From contig CAVZQT010000003.1 of NCBI GenBank assembly GCA_963777435.1, positions 992,001 through 1,056,000 of the forward strand: a stretch of 64,000 bases of DNA, given 5' to 3'. A model generated the notes under the pieces. It was not told the origin of the DNA. It made no database searches and saw nothing but the letters and a program-made list of their open reading frames with translations. Made by a program: the position numbers and the translations under genes. Within the stretch, counting starts at the first letter, position 1, and every line of letters starts with the position of its first letter. The DNA comes from AP-15 sp963777435. GTDB taxonomy: Bacteria > Pseudomonadota > Alphaproteobacteria > ATCC43930 > CGMCC-115725. Shown here one piece after another: positions 56,516-64,000 of this stretch.

Positions 56516-56964
56516 CCTGCTCTCACCGGTGGCGCCGCGGTTAACGCAGCACTATCCCAAGGGCCGGCGCCCAAATCAGATGCGGCAAATGCCGTGGGAA
56601 TAACCCGAAAACATGCAAGCGACCGCCGCATTCACCCAGCCTAAAGCGAAATTTCAATCATTTCGTATAGCACACAGATCAAAACGCAACTATTATAAGA
56701 TATAGTTAATGATATGCACGAAAACGTAGTGCATTGACCGCTAGGCAAGCGGTTTAGCCTAATTCGGCATAAGGGGCTTTGCTCCGCGGGCCGCAATGCT
56801 CGCAAAGGTGGATCAATAGGAACAAATTTACGAAATTAGATAAGGTTAACCCGCATATTGTACGGAGGGGCGCGCTGGTCTCTCGCCCCGCGTTGTTCGC
56901 GCAGTCGCGGCCCCTGTTCCCGCTCTCGCGTCCGCCGCAAAAGACGCAGGGTCGCCCCAGAAGG
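56516..56964. other. Intergenic region with an AT-rich core
   Basis: About 450 bp between two minus-strand genes. The stretch 56640-56730 is markedly AT-rich for this genome (for example ATTATAAGATATAGTTAATG) and may hold a promoter or structural element. No gene, tRNA or clear terminator was recognised. Confidence 0.5.
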
Positions 56965-57399
56965 TTAGGCGGGGTCTCCGGTATCGGCGGCGAGCCCGGC
57001 GCAGCCGATCCCAAAGACGGCGCAGGTCTCGTCGTTCTCCGAGGTGTCGCCGCTGACGCCGACCGCACCGACGATCTCGCCCGCTGCGTCGCGGATCAGG
57101 ACACCTCCCGGCACCGGCACGATTTTGCCGCCCGAAGCGACGCTGAGCGCCTGAATAAAGGCCGGATTGGCGGCCGCGCGGCGGGCAAATTCACGCCCGC
57201 CAAACCCCATGCCGAGGGCGCCCCAGGCCTTGCCGCCGGCGATCTCGGGCCGCAACAGGCTCGAACCGTCCTCCCGCTTCATCGCCTTCAAATGCCCGCC
57301 GCCATCAAGCACCACGACAGTCAGCGGCTTGAACCCGAGTTCACGGCCCTTTTGCAACGCCTTGTCGACGATCACCGAGGCCTGCTGCAGGGTCAGCAT
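56965..57399 (-). CDS. GlcG/HbpS-family heme-binding-like protein
   Basis: A 144-residue intact protein. MLTLQQASVIVDKALQKGRE, VVVLDGGGHLKAMKREDGSS and GGVLIRDAAGEIVGAVGVSG with DTSENDETCAVFGI match the GlcG/HbpS family. Family members bind heme or small ligands and are often linked to glycolate or oxidative metabolism. There is no signal peptide, so it acts in the cytosol here. It is 19 bp upstream of... the F420-type oxidoreductase lies just upstream on the same strand, so the two may be co-transcribed. Confidence 0.88.
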   Translation of the reverse strand: MLTLQQASVIVDKALQKGRELGFKPLTVVVLDGGGHLKAMKREDGSSLLRPEIAGGKAWGALGMGFGGREFARRAAANPAFIQALSVASGGKIVPVPGGVLIRDAAGEIVGAVGVSGDTSENDETCAVFGIGCAGLAADTGDPA

Positions 57400-57418
57400 C
57401 GGGGGCTCCTGTTGATGT

Positions 57419-58273
57419 TCAATGCGCGGTGCGCCGGATCAGCTCGGCCCAGCGGTCGAGAACCGGGAGGATCGCATCGCCTTTGGCCGACGGCAACGCA
57501 ACGATCGCGCGGGCGATGCCCTGGTCGCGATACCGCTTAAGCCGATCGAGATCCTCAGGCGCGCCAAATATCGATACCGGAACCGCCGCCGGATCGCGCC
57601 CAGCATCGGCCACCATCTGGCGGAATTGCGGCAGGAACTCGGTGACGTCGGAATACTGCGCGCGGCTCGCATTCGGGACCCAGCCATCGCCATAGCGCGC
57701 CGCGCGGCGTGCGCTATGCGGAAAGGCGCCGCCGACAATGACCGGCGGGTATGGTTTGTGCGCGGGTTTTGGCCAGGTTTTCATCTTTGGAAAATCGATG
57801 ATCTCGCCGTGATACTCGGGTTCTTCCTGGGTCCAGATCGCGCGCATCGCCTCGATCTGCTCGCGCATCCGCTTGAACCGGGTTTTAAAGACTGTGCCGT
57901 GATCGGCCATCTCCTCCTGGTTCCAGCCGCCGCCGATGCCGAACAAAAACCGGCCGCCCGACACCTGATCAAGCGAGGCCACCAGTTTCGCGGTTTGGAT
58001 CGTGTCCCGCTGGATCACCAGGCATACGCCGGTGGCGATCTTCAGGTTCTTGGTCGCCATCGCCGCCGCGGTCAATGTGACGAACGGGTCCATGACATCG
58101 TAGTATTGCGGCCCGAGTTGGCCGCCCGAGGCCGGCTGCGAGATGCGCGAACTTGGGATGTGGGAATGCTCAGGCGCCCAGACCAATTCAAAACCGCGCG
58201 CCTCGAGCGCCTGCGCGAGTTCGCCGGGGCCCATTGAATACTCGGTAAAAAACATCGACGCGCCAAAATCCAT
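57419..58273 (-). CDS. LLM-class F420-dependent oxidoreductase-like protein
   Basis: An intact 284-residue protein with a luciferase-like TIM barrel. LVWAPEHSHIPSSRISQPA, LVIQRDTIQTAKLVASLDQV and SGGRFLFGIGGGWNQEEM are typical of the F420-dependent LLM group, and PPVIVGGAFPHSARRAARYG is the usual late motif. The family uses F420 or FMN to oxidise or reduce small substrates. The 3' end lies 19 bp before the GlcG/HbpS start on the same strand. The cofactor choice cannot be confirmed from sequence alone. Confidence 0.87.
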   Translation of the reverse strand: MDFGASMFFTEYSMGPGELAQALEARGFELVWAPEHSHIPSSRISQPASGGQLGPQYYDVMDPFVTLTAAAMATKNLKIATGVCLVIQRDTIQTAKLVASLDQVSGGRFLFGIGGGWNQEEMADHGTVFKTRFKRMREQIEAMRAIWTQEEPEYHGEIIDFPKMKTWPKPAHKPYPPVIVGGAFPHSARRAARYGDGWVPNASRAQYSDVTEFLPQFRQMVADAGRDPAAVPVSIFGAPEDLDRLKRYRDQGIARAIVALPSAKGDAILPVLDRWAELIRRTAH

Positions 58274-58455
58274 TGTCGGCCTCCGGGCTGCTCGTCATTT
58301 ACCGGATTGAGCTTAATCGCGAAGCGAGGACACGGGCCAGCGTGAACTGCGCCTACGTTCGGCCGGTATGTACGAGGGTAGGTGCTGACCCGGGTTTTGC
58401 TTCCGTACTCTCAATGATTTGCAGGACCGCGCTACGAGCGGCTGTGATTGGTGAC

Positions 58456-58932
58456 TCATTTCGCCGGGCTGGGCACTGAGAACGTCACCGTCTGCCTGCA
58501 ACTCGAACAGGCGGTGAAGACATGATGCGTGGGGTCGACCAGCTCGATCAGCACCTTGTGCTGGCCGGGCGGCAAACCGACCAGGTCGACCGTGTTGCTA
58601 TCGCTCGCGTCCGCCCAATGCCACGGCAGGTCGTCGACGGTTATATGCAGATGCCCAACCCGAGGAGATACGTTGAGGGCGCCCGCCCCGAACACCGGTG
58701 CGATGTGCACGTTCTCCACCCGGTACTGGATCTGGACGATGCCCCGAGTGAGCGGATCGGGAAGAGGGGGGTCCACGATCAGCTTGGGCGCGGGCTCGTT
58801 CTCGATCGCGACGTAGGGTGAGGCGCCGCGGACCTCCCTGGCACTCTGGGCGAAGCTACTCTGGGCGAAGCTATTCGTGGCGAGCACGGCGCCAGCCGCG
58901 ATGATGGCAAGCGTTTTGATCAGCACGCTCAT
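58456..58932 (-). CDS. Exported DUF6130-type protein
   Basis: A 158-residue protein with an N-terminal signal peptide (MSVLIKTLAIIAAGAVLATN, then SFAQ). The mature part has a proline-rich lead and the β-rich segment VGHLHITVDDLPWHWADAS, LVGLPPGQHKVLIELVDPTH, which matches small exported DUF6130-like proteins and resembles a β-sandwich. Just after the signal peptide, SSFAQ occurs twice in a row because of a short tandem repeat in the DNA near 58850-58880. The function is unknown. It lies alone, far from the neighbours. Confidence 0.75.
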   Translation of the reverse strand: MSVLIKTLAIIAAGAVLATNSFAQSSFAQSAREVRGASPYVAIENEPAPKLIVDPPLPDPLTRGIVQIQYRVENVHIAPVFGAGALNVSPRVGHLHITVDDLPWHWADASDSNTVDLVGLPPGQHKVLIELVDPTHHVFTACSSCRQTVTFSVPSPAK

Positions 58933-59163
58933 TGCATTTCCTCCCTCGGATCACCGCAGCGATCCGAACCCGCGGTGCGAATTTGTCAACTTCGACCCGA
59001 GCGCGCGTCGCGAAGAACGCATCCCCTTGATGCGGCTCGGCCCGATCTTTCCTATGGTCGCAGAAGTGGAACTCTAGCGGCTATGGCGCCGGCCTCGCCA
59101 GTGTTACGAGAAGCGCGGGTGGTGACCGCGGGCCCGGTCGGCGTGGTAGGGCGGAGATCAGGG

Positions 59164-59733
59164 ATGAGCAAGGGGCGGCTCGAAGCCTTCACCGATGGCG
59201 TCGTCGCGATCATCATCACGATCATGGTGCTCGACATGAAGGTGCCGGCGGGCGCGAGCTTTGCGGCATTGACCGCGGGCATCCCGATATTTTTGGCCTA
59301 TGCGTTGAGCTACGCCAATGTCGGCATCTTTTGGAACAATCACCATCACATGCTGCACGCGACCGAGCGCATCGACGGCAAAGTATTGTGGGCCAATTTG
59401 TTTCTGCTGTTCTGGCTGTCGCTAGTGCCGTTTGTGATCCGCTGGATCGACGAGACCGGTTTTATGGCATTGCCGGTCGCGGCTTATGGCGCGGTGCTGG
59501 CGATGGCGTCGATCGGTTACTGGCTGCTGCAGACAATGATCATCGCGCGCAACGGCCGAAATTCGCGGCTCGCGGTCGCGATCGGCGCCGATTTGAAGGG
59601 CAAATTGTCGCTCTGGGCCTACCTTGCCGCCGTCCCGCTGGCGTTTGTCCGGCCGTGGATCGCCATCGCGTTGTACGTCGCGGTCGCGCTGTTGTGGTTC
59701 GTGCCCGACCGGCGCATCGAATCGCTCGCCTGA
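59164..59733 (+). CDS. TMEM175-family potassium channel-like protein
   Basis: A 189-residue inner-membrane protein with six predicted helices. The first helix carries the family signature RLEAFTDGVVAIIITIMVL (RxxxFxDGVxAIxIT), which lines the pore in bacterial TMEM175 channels. NVGIFWNNHHHMLHATERI is the second typical motif. Bacterial members form tetrameric K+-permeable channels. The ATG at 59164 places the signature at the N-terminus as usual; in-frame upstream starts would add poor sequence. Confidence 0.9.
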   Translation: MSKGRLEAFTDGVVAIIITIMVLDMKVPAGASFAALTAGIPIFLAYALSYANVGIFWNNHHHMLHATERIDGKVLWANLFLLFWLSLVPFVIRWIDETGFMALPVAAYGAVLAMASIGYWLLQTMIIARNGRNSRLAVAIGADLKGKLSLWAYLAAVPLAFVRPWIAIALYVAVALLWFVPDRRIESLA

Positions 59734-59853
59734 ATCCGAAGGGTCGCGAGTGAAGCGCGCTGTTCCGCATTGACGCAAGCGGGGAGGCTGGGCGCTAATC
59801 ACGCCAGGATCCGGGACGGGGATCGACCCGGGTGAATTGCCGTGGAGGGGGAA

Positions 59854-61449
59854 GTGAAGCACTGGAAAGGCGCCGCCGTCGCGGCGGCGATGGTAATCGC
59901 CGGGCTGATTGCCGCCGGCGCCGCGCACGCGCAAAAGCAGGGCGGGACCTTGCGCGTTTACCACCGCGACAGCCCCGGCAATATGTCGATCCTCGAAGAA
60001 GGGACGATTTCGATCGTCGCCCCGATCATGGGCGTCTTTAACAATCTTGTGGTGTTTGACCCCAACGTTAAACAAAACAGCCTGAAATCGGTCGTTCCCG
60101 ATCTCGCCGAGAGCTGGTCGTGGAACGAGGACGGCACCGAGCTGACCTTCAAATTGCGCGCCGGGGTCAAATGGCATGACGGCCAGCCCTTCACCGCCGC
60201 CGATGTCAAATGCACGATGGATCTGGTGCAGGGCAAGGCCAAGGACAAACTGCGCGTCAACGCCCGCGAGGCGTGGTGGCTGAATTTGAAGGAGGTGACC
60301 ACCGAGGGCGATCTTCAGGCGACATTCCACCTGAAGCGGCCGCAGCCGGCCTTTGTCGAATTGCTGGCCTCCGGGTTCACCCCGATCTATCCGTGCCATG
60401 TGTCGCCCGCCGATATGCGCCGCCACCCGATCGGCACCGGCCCGTTCAAATTTGTCGAGTTCAAGCGCAACGAGTCGATCAGGACCGAGCGCAACCCCGA
60501 TTACTGGAAGCCGGGACGGCCCTATCTCGACGCGGTGGAATGGACCATCATCCCCGACCGCTCGACGGCGATGCTGGCCTTTGTCGCCGGCAAGTTCGAC
60601 ATGACCTTTCCCTACGAGGTCACGATCCCGATGCTGAAGGACATGCAGAAACAGATGCCGCAGGCGATCTGCGAGGTGACGCCGCTGAACGTCGCGCCCA
60701 ACGTCCTCCTCACCCGCAAGCCGCCCTTTGACAATATCGATCTGCGCCGGGCGGTGGCGCTGACGATCGACCACCAGGCGTTTATCGACATTCTCGGCGA
60801 AGGCCAGGGCGATATCGGAACGGCGATGCTGCCGGGCCCCGAAGGCATCTGGGGTATGCCAAAGGAAATGATGCAAAAGCTGCCCGGCTACGGCCCCGAT
60901 ATCGCCAAGCGACGCGAAGAGGCCCGCGCCCTGATGCAGAAGGCGGGCTACGGGCCGGATAAACACCTCGCCGTCAAAATCGCCGCGCGCAACCTCGCGA
61001 TCTATCGCGATCCGGCGGCGATTTTGACCGACCAGCTAAAGCAGATCTGGATCGACGCCGAGATCTCGCTGACCGAGACCGCAAGCTGGCTGCCGCAATT
61101 GATGCGCGGGGACTTTGTCTTTGCGCAAAGCCTGGTGGGATCGGGGCTCGACGACCCGGACCAGAATTTTTACGAGAATTACGTCTGCGATTCGAACCGC
61201 AACTACACGCATTACTGCAATCGCGACCTCGACAAGCTGATCGACAAGCAATCGATGGAGGCCGACCCGCAAAAGCGCAAAGAACTCGTCTGGCAAATCG
61301 ACAGCAAATTGCAGGAGGACGTGGTGCGGCCGATCCTCTACCACATGCGGGCGGCGACCTGCTGGCGGCCCGAGGTCAAGGGGATCAAGTTGCAGGTCAA
61401 CAGCATCTACAACAATTGGCGCATGGAGGACGTTTGGCTCGACCGGTGA
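59854..61449 (+). CDS. ABC transporter substrate-binding protein, family 5
   Basis: A 531-residue exported binding protein. GTG at 59854 has an AGGGGG site 6 bp upstream and gives a standard signal peptide, MKHWKGAAVAAAMVIAGLI followed by AHAQ. GGTLRVYHRDSPGNMSILEE, PDLAESWSWNEDGTELTFKL and RAGVKWHDGQPFTAADVKC are family 5 motifs. No permease or ATPase gene is next to it. It may deliver substrate to the transporter at 38-42 kb or to one outside the window. It differs clearly from the binding protein at 36297-37898. Confidence 0.9.
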   Translation: MKHWKGAAVAAAMVIAGLIAAGAAHAQKQGGTLRVYHRDSPGNMSILEEGTISIVAPIMGVFNNLVVFDPNVKQNSLKSVVPDLAESWSWNEDGTELTFKLRAGVKWHDGQPFTAADVKCTMDLVQGKAKDKLRVNAREAWWLNLKEVTTEGDLQATFHLKRPQPAFVELLASGFTPIYPCHVSPADMRRHPIGTGPFKFVEFKRNESIRTERNPDYWKPGRPYLDAVEWTIIPDRSTAMLAFVAGKFDMTFPYEVTIPMLKDMQKQMPQAICEVTPLNVAPNVLLTRKPPFDNIDLRRAVALTIDHQAFIDILGEGQGDIGTAMLPGPEGIWGMPKEMMQKLPGYGPDIAKRREEARALMQKAGYGPDKHLAVKIAARNLAIYRDPAAILTDQLKQIWIDAEISLTETASWLPQLMRGDFVFAQSLVGSGLDDPDQNFYENYVCDSNRNYTHYCNRDLDKLIDKQSMEADPQKRKELVWQIDSKLQEDVVRPILYHMRAATCWRPEVKGIKLQVNSIYNNWRMEDVWLDR

Positions 61450-61456
61450 GACGGCG

Positions 61457-62131
61457 ATGACCGCGTCGCCTTTCGCCCGATCCTCGACGCGGCCCGCACT
61501 CGCATTGGCGCGGCGGCGCTCGAAGCGCGGCTGATCCAGCCACTGAGCCCGGCCGAGCTCAAGGCGGTCGGCGACGACCGCTATCTGTCGCAGATGTCAT
61601 TGCGGATTTTCCGCGCCGGGCTCAAGCACAGCCTGGTCGACGCCAAATGGCCGGCCTTCGAGGAGGTCTTTTTCGGGTTTGAGCCGCGCCGGGTGCGGGC
61701 GATGTCCGACGAGGCGCTCGAAGCGCTGCTCGCCGACCGCCGGCTGATCCGCCATTGGGGCAAGCTCAAAGCGGTGCGCGACAACGCCGCGGCGATGATC
61801 GCGATATCGGACGAGCATGGCAGCTTTGCCGGCTGGCTCGCGGACTGGCCGGCCGAGCGAGATTGTCGGGCTGTGGGAGGCGCTCGCCAAGCGCTTCAGC
61901 CAGATGGGCGGCAATTCCGGCCCGACCTTTTTGCGCATGGTCGGAAAGGACACCTTTATCCTGACGCCAGCGGTGACCGCGGCGTTGAAACATTGGGATG
62001 CGGCGGCAGCGCCTCCGAAAAACCTCAAGGATCGCCAGGCGGTGCAAAGCTGCTTTAACGGTTGGGCGGCCGAAACCGGGCGGCCACTGTGCCAGCTCAG
62101 CCTGATTCTCGCCGCGTCGGTCGAGGACTGA
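61457..62131 (+). CDS. 3-methyladenine DNA glycosylase (Tag)-like protein, two frameshifts
   Basis: A likely ATG at 61457 lies 7 bp after the binding-protein stop. The frame must change near 61466 to reach FRPILDAARTRIGAAALEAR, which continues MSLRIFRAGLKHSLVDAKWP with AFEEVFFGFEPRRVRAMSDE, all typical of the methyladenine glycosylase family. A second shift near 61858 (one extra G in GGCCGAGCG) leads to SEIVGLWEALAKRFSQMGGN. It ends CQLSLILAASVED. Such enzymes remove 3-methyladenine or similar damaged bases. The corrected length is about 224 residues. Confidence 0.78.
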
Positions 62132-62308
62132 CCGGAGACCGGATCGGATCAGCGGCCGATTCCGAAGGAATTACTAGGCGGCTGCGACGTTCCTCTCGGC
62201 TGGCGATAGGGAAATGCTTTCCCTACATATGCGCTCTGTGCTAGCGCACGCGCATATTGCTGGAAGTCCGAGGGTAGCGCGGCAGGGACGGCACGGAAAG
62301 AGATCGCG

Positions 62309-62653
62309 ATGCAGAGCCAAAGCCGGTTTTTTGACGATCTAGCCCGCGTTGCAGCGGGTGCGATGGGCTCATTGTCGGGGGTCAGGAGCGAGGTGGAATC
62401 GCGGCTGCGCGATCAGCTCGAGCGCGTGATGGCCGGGATGGATCTGGTGACCCGCGACGAATTTGAAGCGGTCAAGGCAATGGCGGCAAAAGCTCGCAGC
62501 GAGCAGGAGGATATGGCGAAGCGGGTTGCGGAACTCGAGGCTCTTGTCGCCAGCCTGCGTGAAGCGGGGACGGCGGCCGGCACGCCAGCGGCCGACCCGA
62601 CTCTGTTTGAGCCACCGATCTCGGACCCGCCAATTTCAGACCCGGCCGTTTAA
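62309..62653 (+). CDS. ubiK: UbiK/YqiC (BMFP)-family accessory factor
   Basis: A 114-residue protein. The N-terminal half has an amphipathic segment (RFFDDLARVAAGAMGSLSGV) and the C-terminal half a coiled coil (VTRDEFEAVKAMAAKARSEQ, AELEALVASLREAG), the usual layout of YqiC/UbiK. The protein binds membranes and assists ubiquinone synthesis. A short proline-rich tail contains a repeated ISDPP. The ybjN-like and proC genes follow in the order usual for Alphaproteobacteria. Confidence 0.85.
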   Translation: MQSQSRFFDDLARVAAGAMGSLSGVRSEVESRLRDQLERVMAGMDLVTRDEFEAVKAMAAKARSEQEDMAKRVAELEALVASLREAGTAAGTPAADPTLFEPPISDPPISDPAV

Positions 62654-62688
62654 ATAAGACATTATCGCGCCGCACGAAGGAGCGCTCG

Positions 62689-63195
62689 ATGACCTCCCTT
62701 TCTACCTCCGAGCCGACTGCCATTTTCGGCAACCCGATCGATCTTGTCGAAGAGATCGTCAACTCGAACAATTGGGCGCATGACCGGGCCAGCGAGGAGG
62801 AGCTGGTGGTCGAGATTTCCGGCCGCTGGTGCGACTATCGCCTATATTTCGTCTGGCAGGAGGAGCTATGCGCGATGCATTTCTCCTGCAGCTTTGACAT
62901 GAAGGTGCCAAAGGGCCGCCGCTCGGCGGTCTACGAGCTGTTGGCGATCGCCAACGAGAAGCTGTGGCTCGGCCATTTCGATTTATCATCCGACGACAAC
63001 TCGCCAGCCTTTCGCCACGCCGCCCTGTTGCGCGGCATCGGTGCGGGCAGCGCCGAACAGGTCGAAGACCTGGTCGACATCGCGTTATCGGAGTGCGAGC
63101 GCTTTTATCCCGCATTTCAACTGGTTCTGTGGGGTGGCAAGAAACCGCTCGAAGCGATCGCCGCGGCGATGATTGATCCGATCGGAGAAGCCTGA
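62689..63195 (+). CDS. YbjN-domain protein
   Basis: A 168-residue intact cytosolic protein. IDLVEEIVNSNNWAHDRASE, YRLYFVWQEELCAMHFSCSF, VYELLAIANEKLWLGHFDLS and CERFYPAFQLVLWGGKKPLE are typical of the alphaproteobacterial YbjN group, related to type III secretion chaperone folds. It lies 35 bp after the ubiK-like gene and 17 bp before proC and is probably co-transcribed with them. Its role is not defined; YbjN is linked to stress responses in enterics. Confidence 0.87.
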   Translation: MTSLSTSEPTAIFGNPIDLVEEIVNSNNWAHDRASEEELVVEISGRWCDYRLYFVWQEELCAMHFSCSFDMKVPKGRRSAVYELLAIANEKLWLGHFDLSSDDNSPAFRHAALLRGIGAGSAEQVEDLVDIALSECERFYPAFQLVLWGGKKPLEAIAAAMIDPIGEA

Positions 63196-63212
63196 GCGGG
63201 AGCTACGCCGCG

Positions 63213-64000
63213 ATGGCCCCGCAGGATGCCGCGGTCCCCGGCCGGACCCTGGTGTTGGTCGGATGCGGCAAGATGGGATCGGCGTTGCTGCGCGGCTGGA
63301 TGGCGAGCAAAGCCGCCTCACGTTTTATCGTCGTCGAACCGGAAGGACCGCCGCCCGATCTGGCCTCAGCTGCCGGTGTCGCATGGTACCGATCGCCGCA
63401 AGAGGTGCCCGACGGCGAGAATCCCGCCGCTGTCGTGTTCGCGGTCAAACCGCAAATCATCGATGACCTTCTGCCCGACTATCGCTGTTGGGCGCAGCCG
63501 CAAACCCTGTTTGTGTCGATCGTCGCCGGCAAGACCATTGCCGGCATAACCCGCCGCCTCGGCGAGGTTTCGCTCATTCGCACAATGCCCAACACGCCGG
63601 CGGCGATCGGCCGTGGCATTACAGTCGCTTATGCCACCGCGCGGGTGTCAGCCGAGCAACGCCGGTTATGCGATCAGCTTCTAGCCGCCGTCGGCGAGAG
63701 CGCCTGGGTCGACGACGAGTCGTTGCTCGACGCAGTGACCGCAGTCTCCGGCAGCGGCCCGGCCTACGTCTTTTTGCTGATCGAGGCGCTGGCGCAGGCG
63801 GCCGAGGCATCGGGGCTGCCATCCGATCTCGCGATCCGGCTCGCCCGTGCGACGGTCGCCGGTTCGGGCGAATTGGCGCGCCTGTCGAGTGAGAGCCCCG
63901 AGCAATTGCGCGAAGCAGTGACAAGCCCCGGCGGCACGACCCGCGCAGCACTCGATGTGCTAATGGCGGATGATGGGCTCGTCCCGCTGATCAAGCGCGC
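63213..64000 (+). CDS. proC: Pyrroline-5-carboxylate reductase, partial at the window end
   Basis: The frame is open from ATG 63213 to the end of the window (262 codons), so only a few C-terminal residues are missing. TLVLVGCGKMGSALLRGWM is the NAD(P)H-binding loop. AVKPQIIDDLLPD and IRTMPNTPAAIGRGITVAY are central motifs, and DAVTAVSGSGPAYVFLLIEA and EAVTSPGGTTRAALDVL are the proline-side signatures. It reduces 1-pyrroline-5-carboxylate to proline, the last step of proline synthesis. No frameshift is visible. Confidence 0.95.
   Translation, partial: MAPQDAAVPGRTLVLVGCGKMGSALLRGWMASKAASRFIVVEPEGPPPDLASAAGVAWYRSPQEVPDGENPAAVVFAVKPQIIDDLLPDYRCWAQPQTLFVSIVAGKTIAGITRRLGEVSLIRTMPNTPAAIGRGITVAYATARVSAEQRRLCDQLLAAVGESAWVDDESLLDAVTAVSGSGPAYVFLLIEALAQAAEASGLPSDLAIRLARATVAGSGELARLSSESPEQLREAVTSPGGTTRAALDVLMADDGLVPLIKR

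Noticed and set aside
59422..60966. A 514-codon minus-strand frame
   Set aside because: It covers the TMEM175 and binding-protein genes in antisense and has arginine/histidine-rich composition without motifs.

Overview
This is GC-rich DNA of alphaproteobacterial character. The gene order ubiK-like, ybjN, proC at the right end and coaBC followed by dut in the middle is typical of Rhodospirillales-like Alphaproteobacteria, and most best-recognised proteins fit that group. The species cannot be named from the sequence. No rRNA, tRNA or CRISPR array was seen.

Region 1 (1-16.7 kb, + strand) is a contractile phage-tail-like gene cluster of the extracellular contractile injection system (eCIS) type. 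In order it holds the sheath (partial), tube (gp19-like), a CxxC baseplate chaperone-like protein, a proline-rich linker protein, a DUF4255 protein, an AAA+ ATPase, a LysM-type hub adaptor, gpD-like hub, gp5/VgrG-like spike, PAAR-like tip, gp25 and gpJ/gp6 wedge proteins, a tail-protein-I-like protein, a large DUF6519 fibre-like protein and a DUF6734 glycosyltransferase-like protein. There are no capsid, portal or terminase genes, so it is not a prophage. Opposite it, at 17.0-19.3 kb, lie a DUF4157 (HELAH) plus OmpA-like protein, a plausible cargo or effector, and a LuxR-type regulator with an atypical receiver domain.

Region 2 (19.8-34.1 kb) is accessory: an enolase-superfamily enzyme, a pyruvate-oxidase-like ThDP enzyme next to a FAD/Fe-S oxidoreductase, a damaged IS256-family element, an NtaA-type flavin monooxygenase, a KAP-family P-loop NTPase split by a complete IS5-family element with a 4-bp target duplication, and a remnant of a hybrid sensor kinase.

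Region 3 (34.4-42.7 kb) is catabolic and transport: a Rieske oxygenase, then a compact dipeptide-type ABC operon (binding protein, an unknown 88-residue protein, two permeases, two ATPases) and a cupin. Region 4 (42.7-47 kb) is core metabolism: CoaBC, dUTPase, Rrf2-type regulator, cysteine synthase and MoeB/ThiF. Region 5 (47-61.4 kb) holds single genes and pairs for small-molecule metabolism (PuuE-like deacetylase, DUF29, ABM monooxygenase, cupin, M20 peptidase, MscS channel, thiolase, SDR, EthD-like protein, DUF5131, GlcG/HbpS, F420-type oxidoreductase, DUF6130, TMEM175 channel, a second ABC binding protein). Region 6 (61.4-64 kb) has a 3-methyladenine glycosylase-like gene, ubiK, ybjN and the start of proC.

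The reading frames are broken often. I can place roughly thirty frameshifts or stops left of 33.4 kb, but only about five to its right. Several sit at C or G runs and look like assembly indels. Three left-hand genes also seem to have lost internal segments, and two in-frame nonsense codons are present. Broken genes are therefore given as single features spanning the whole gene, with the break positions stated.
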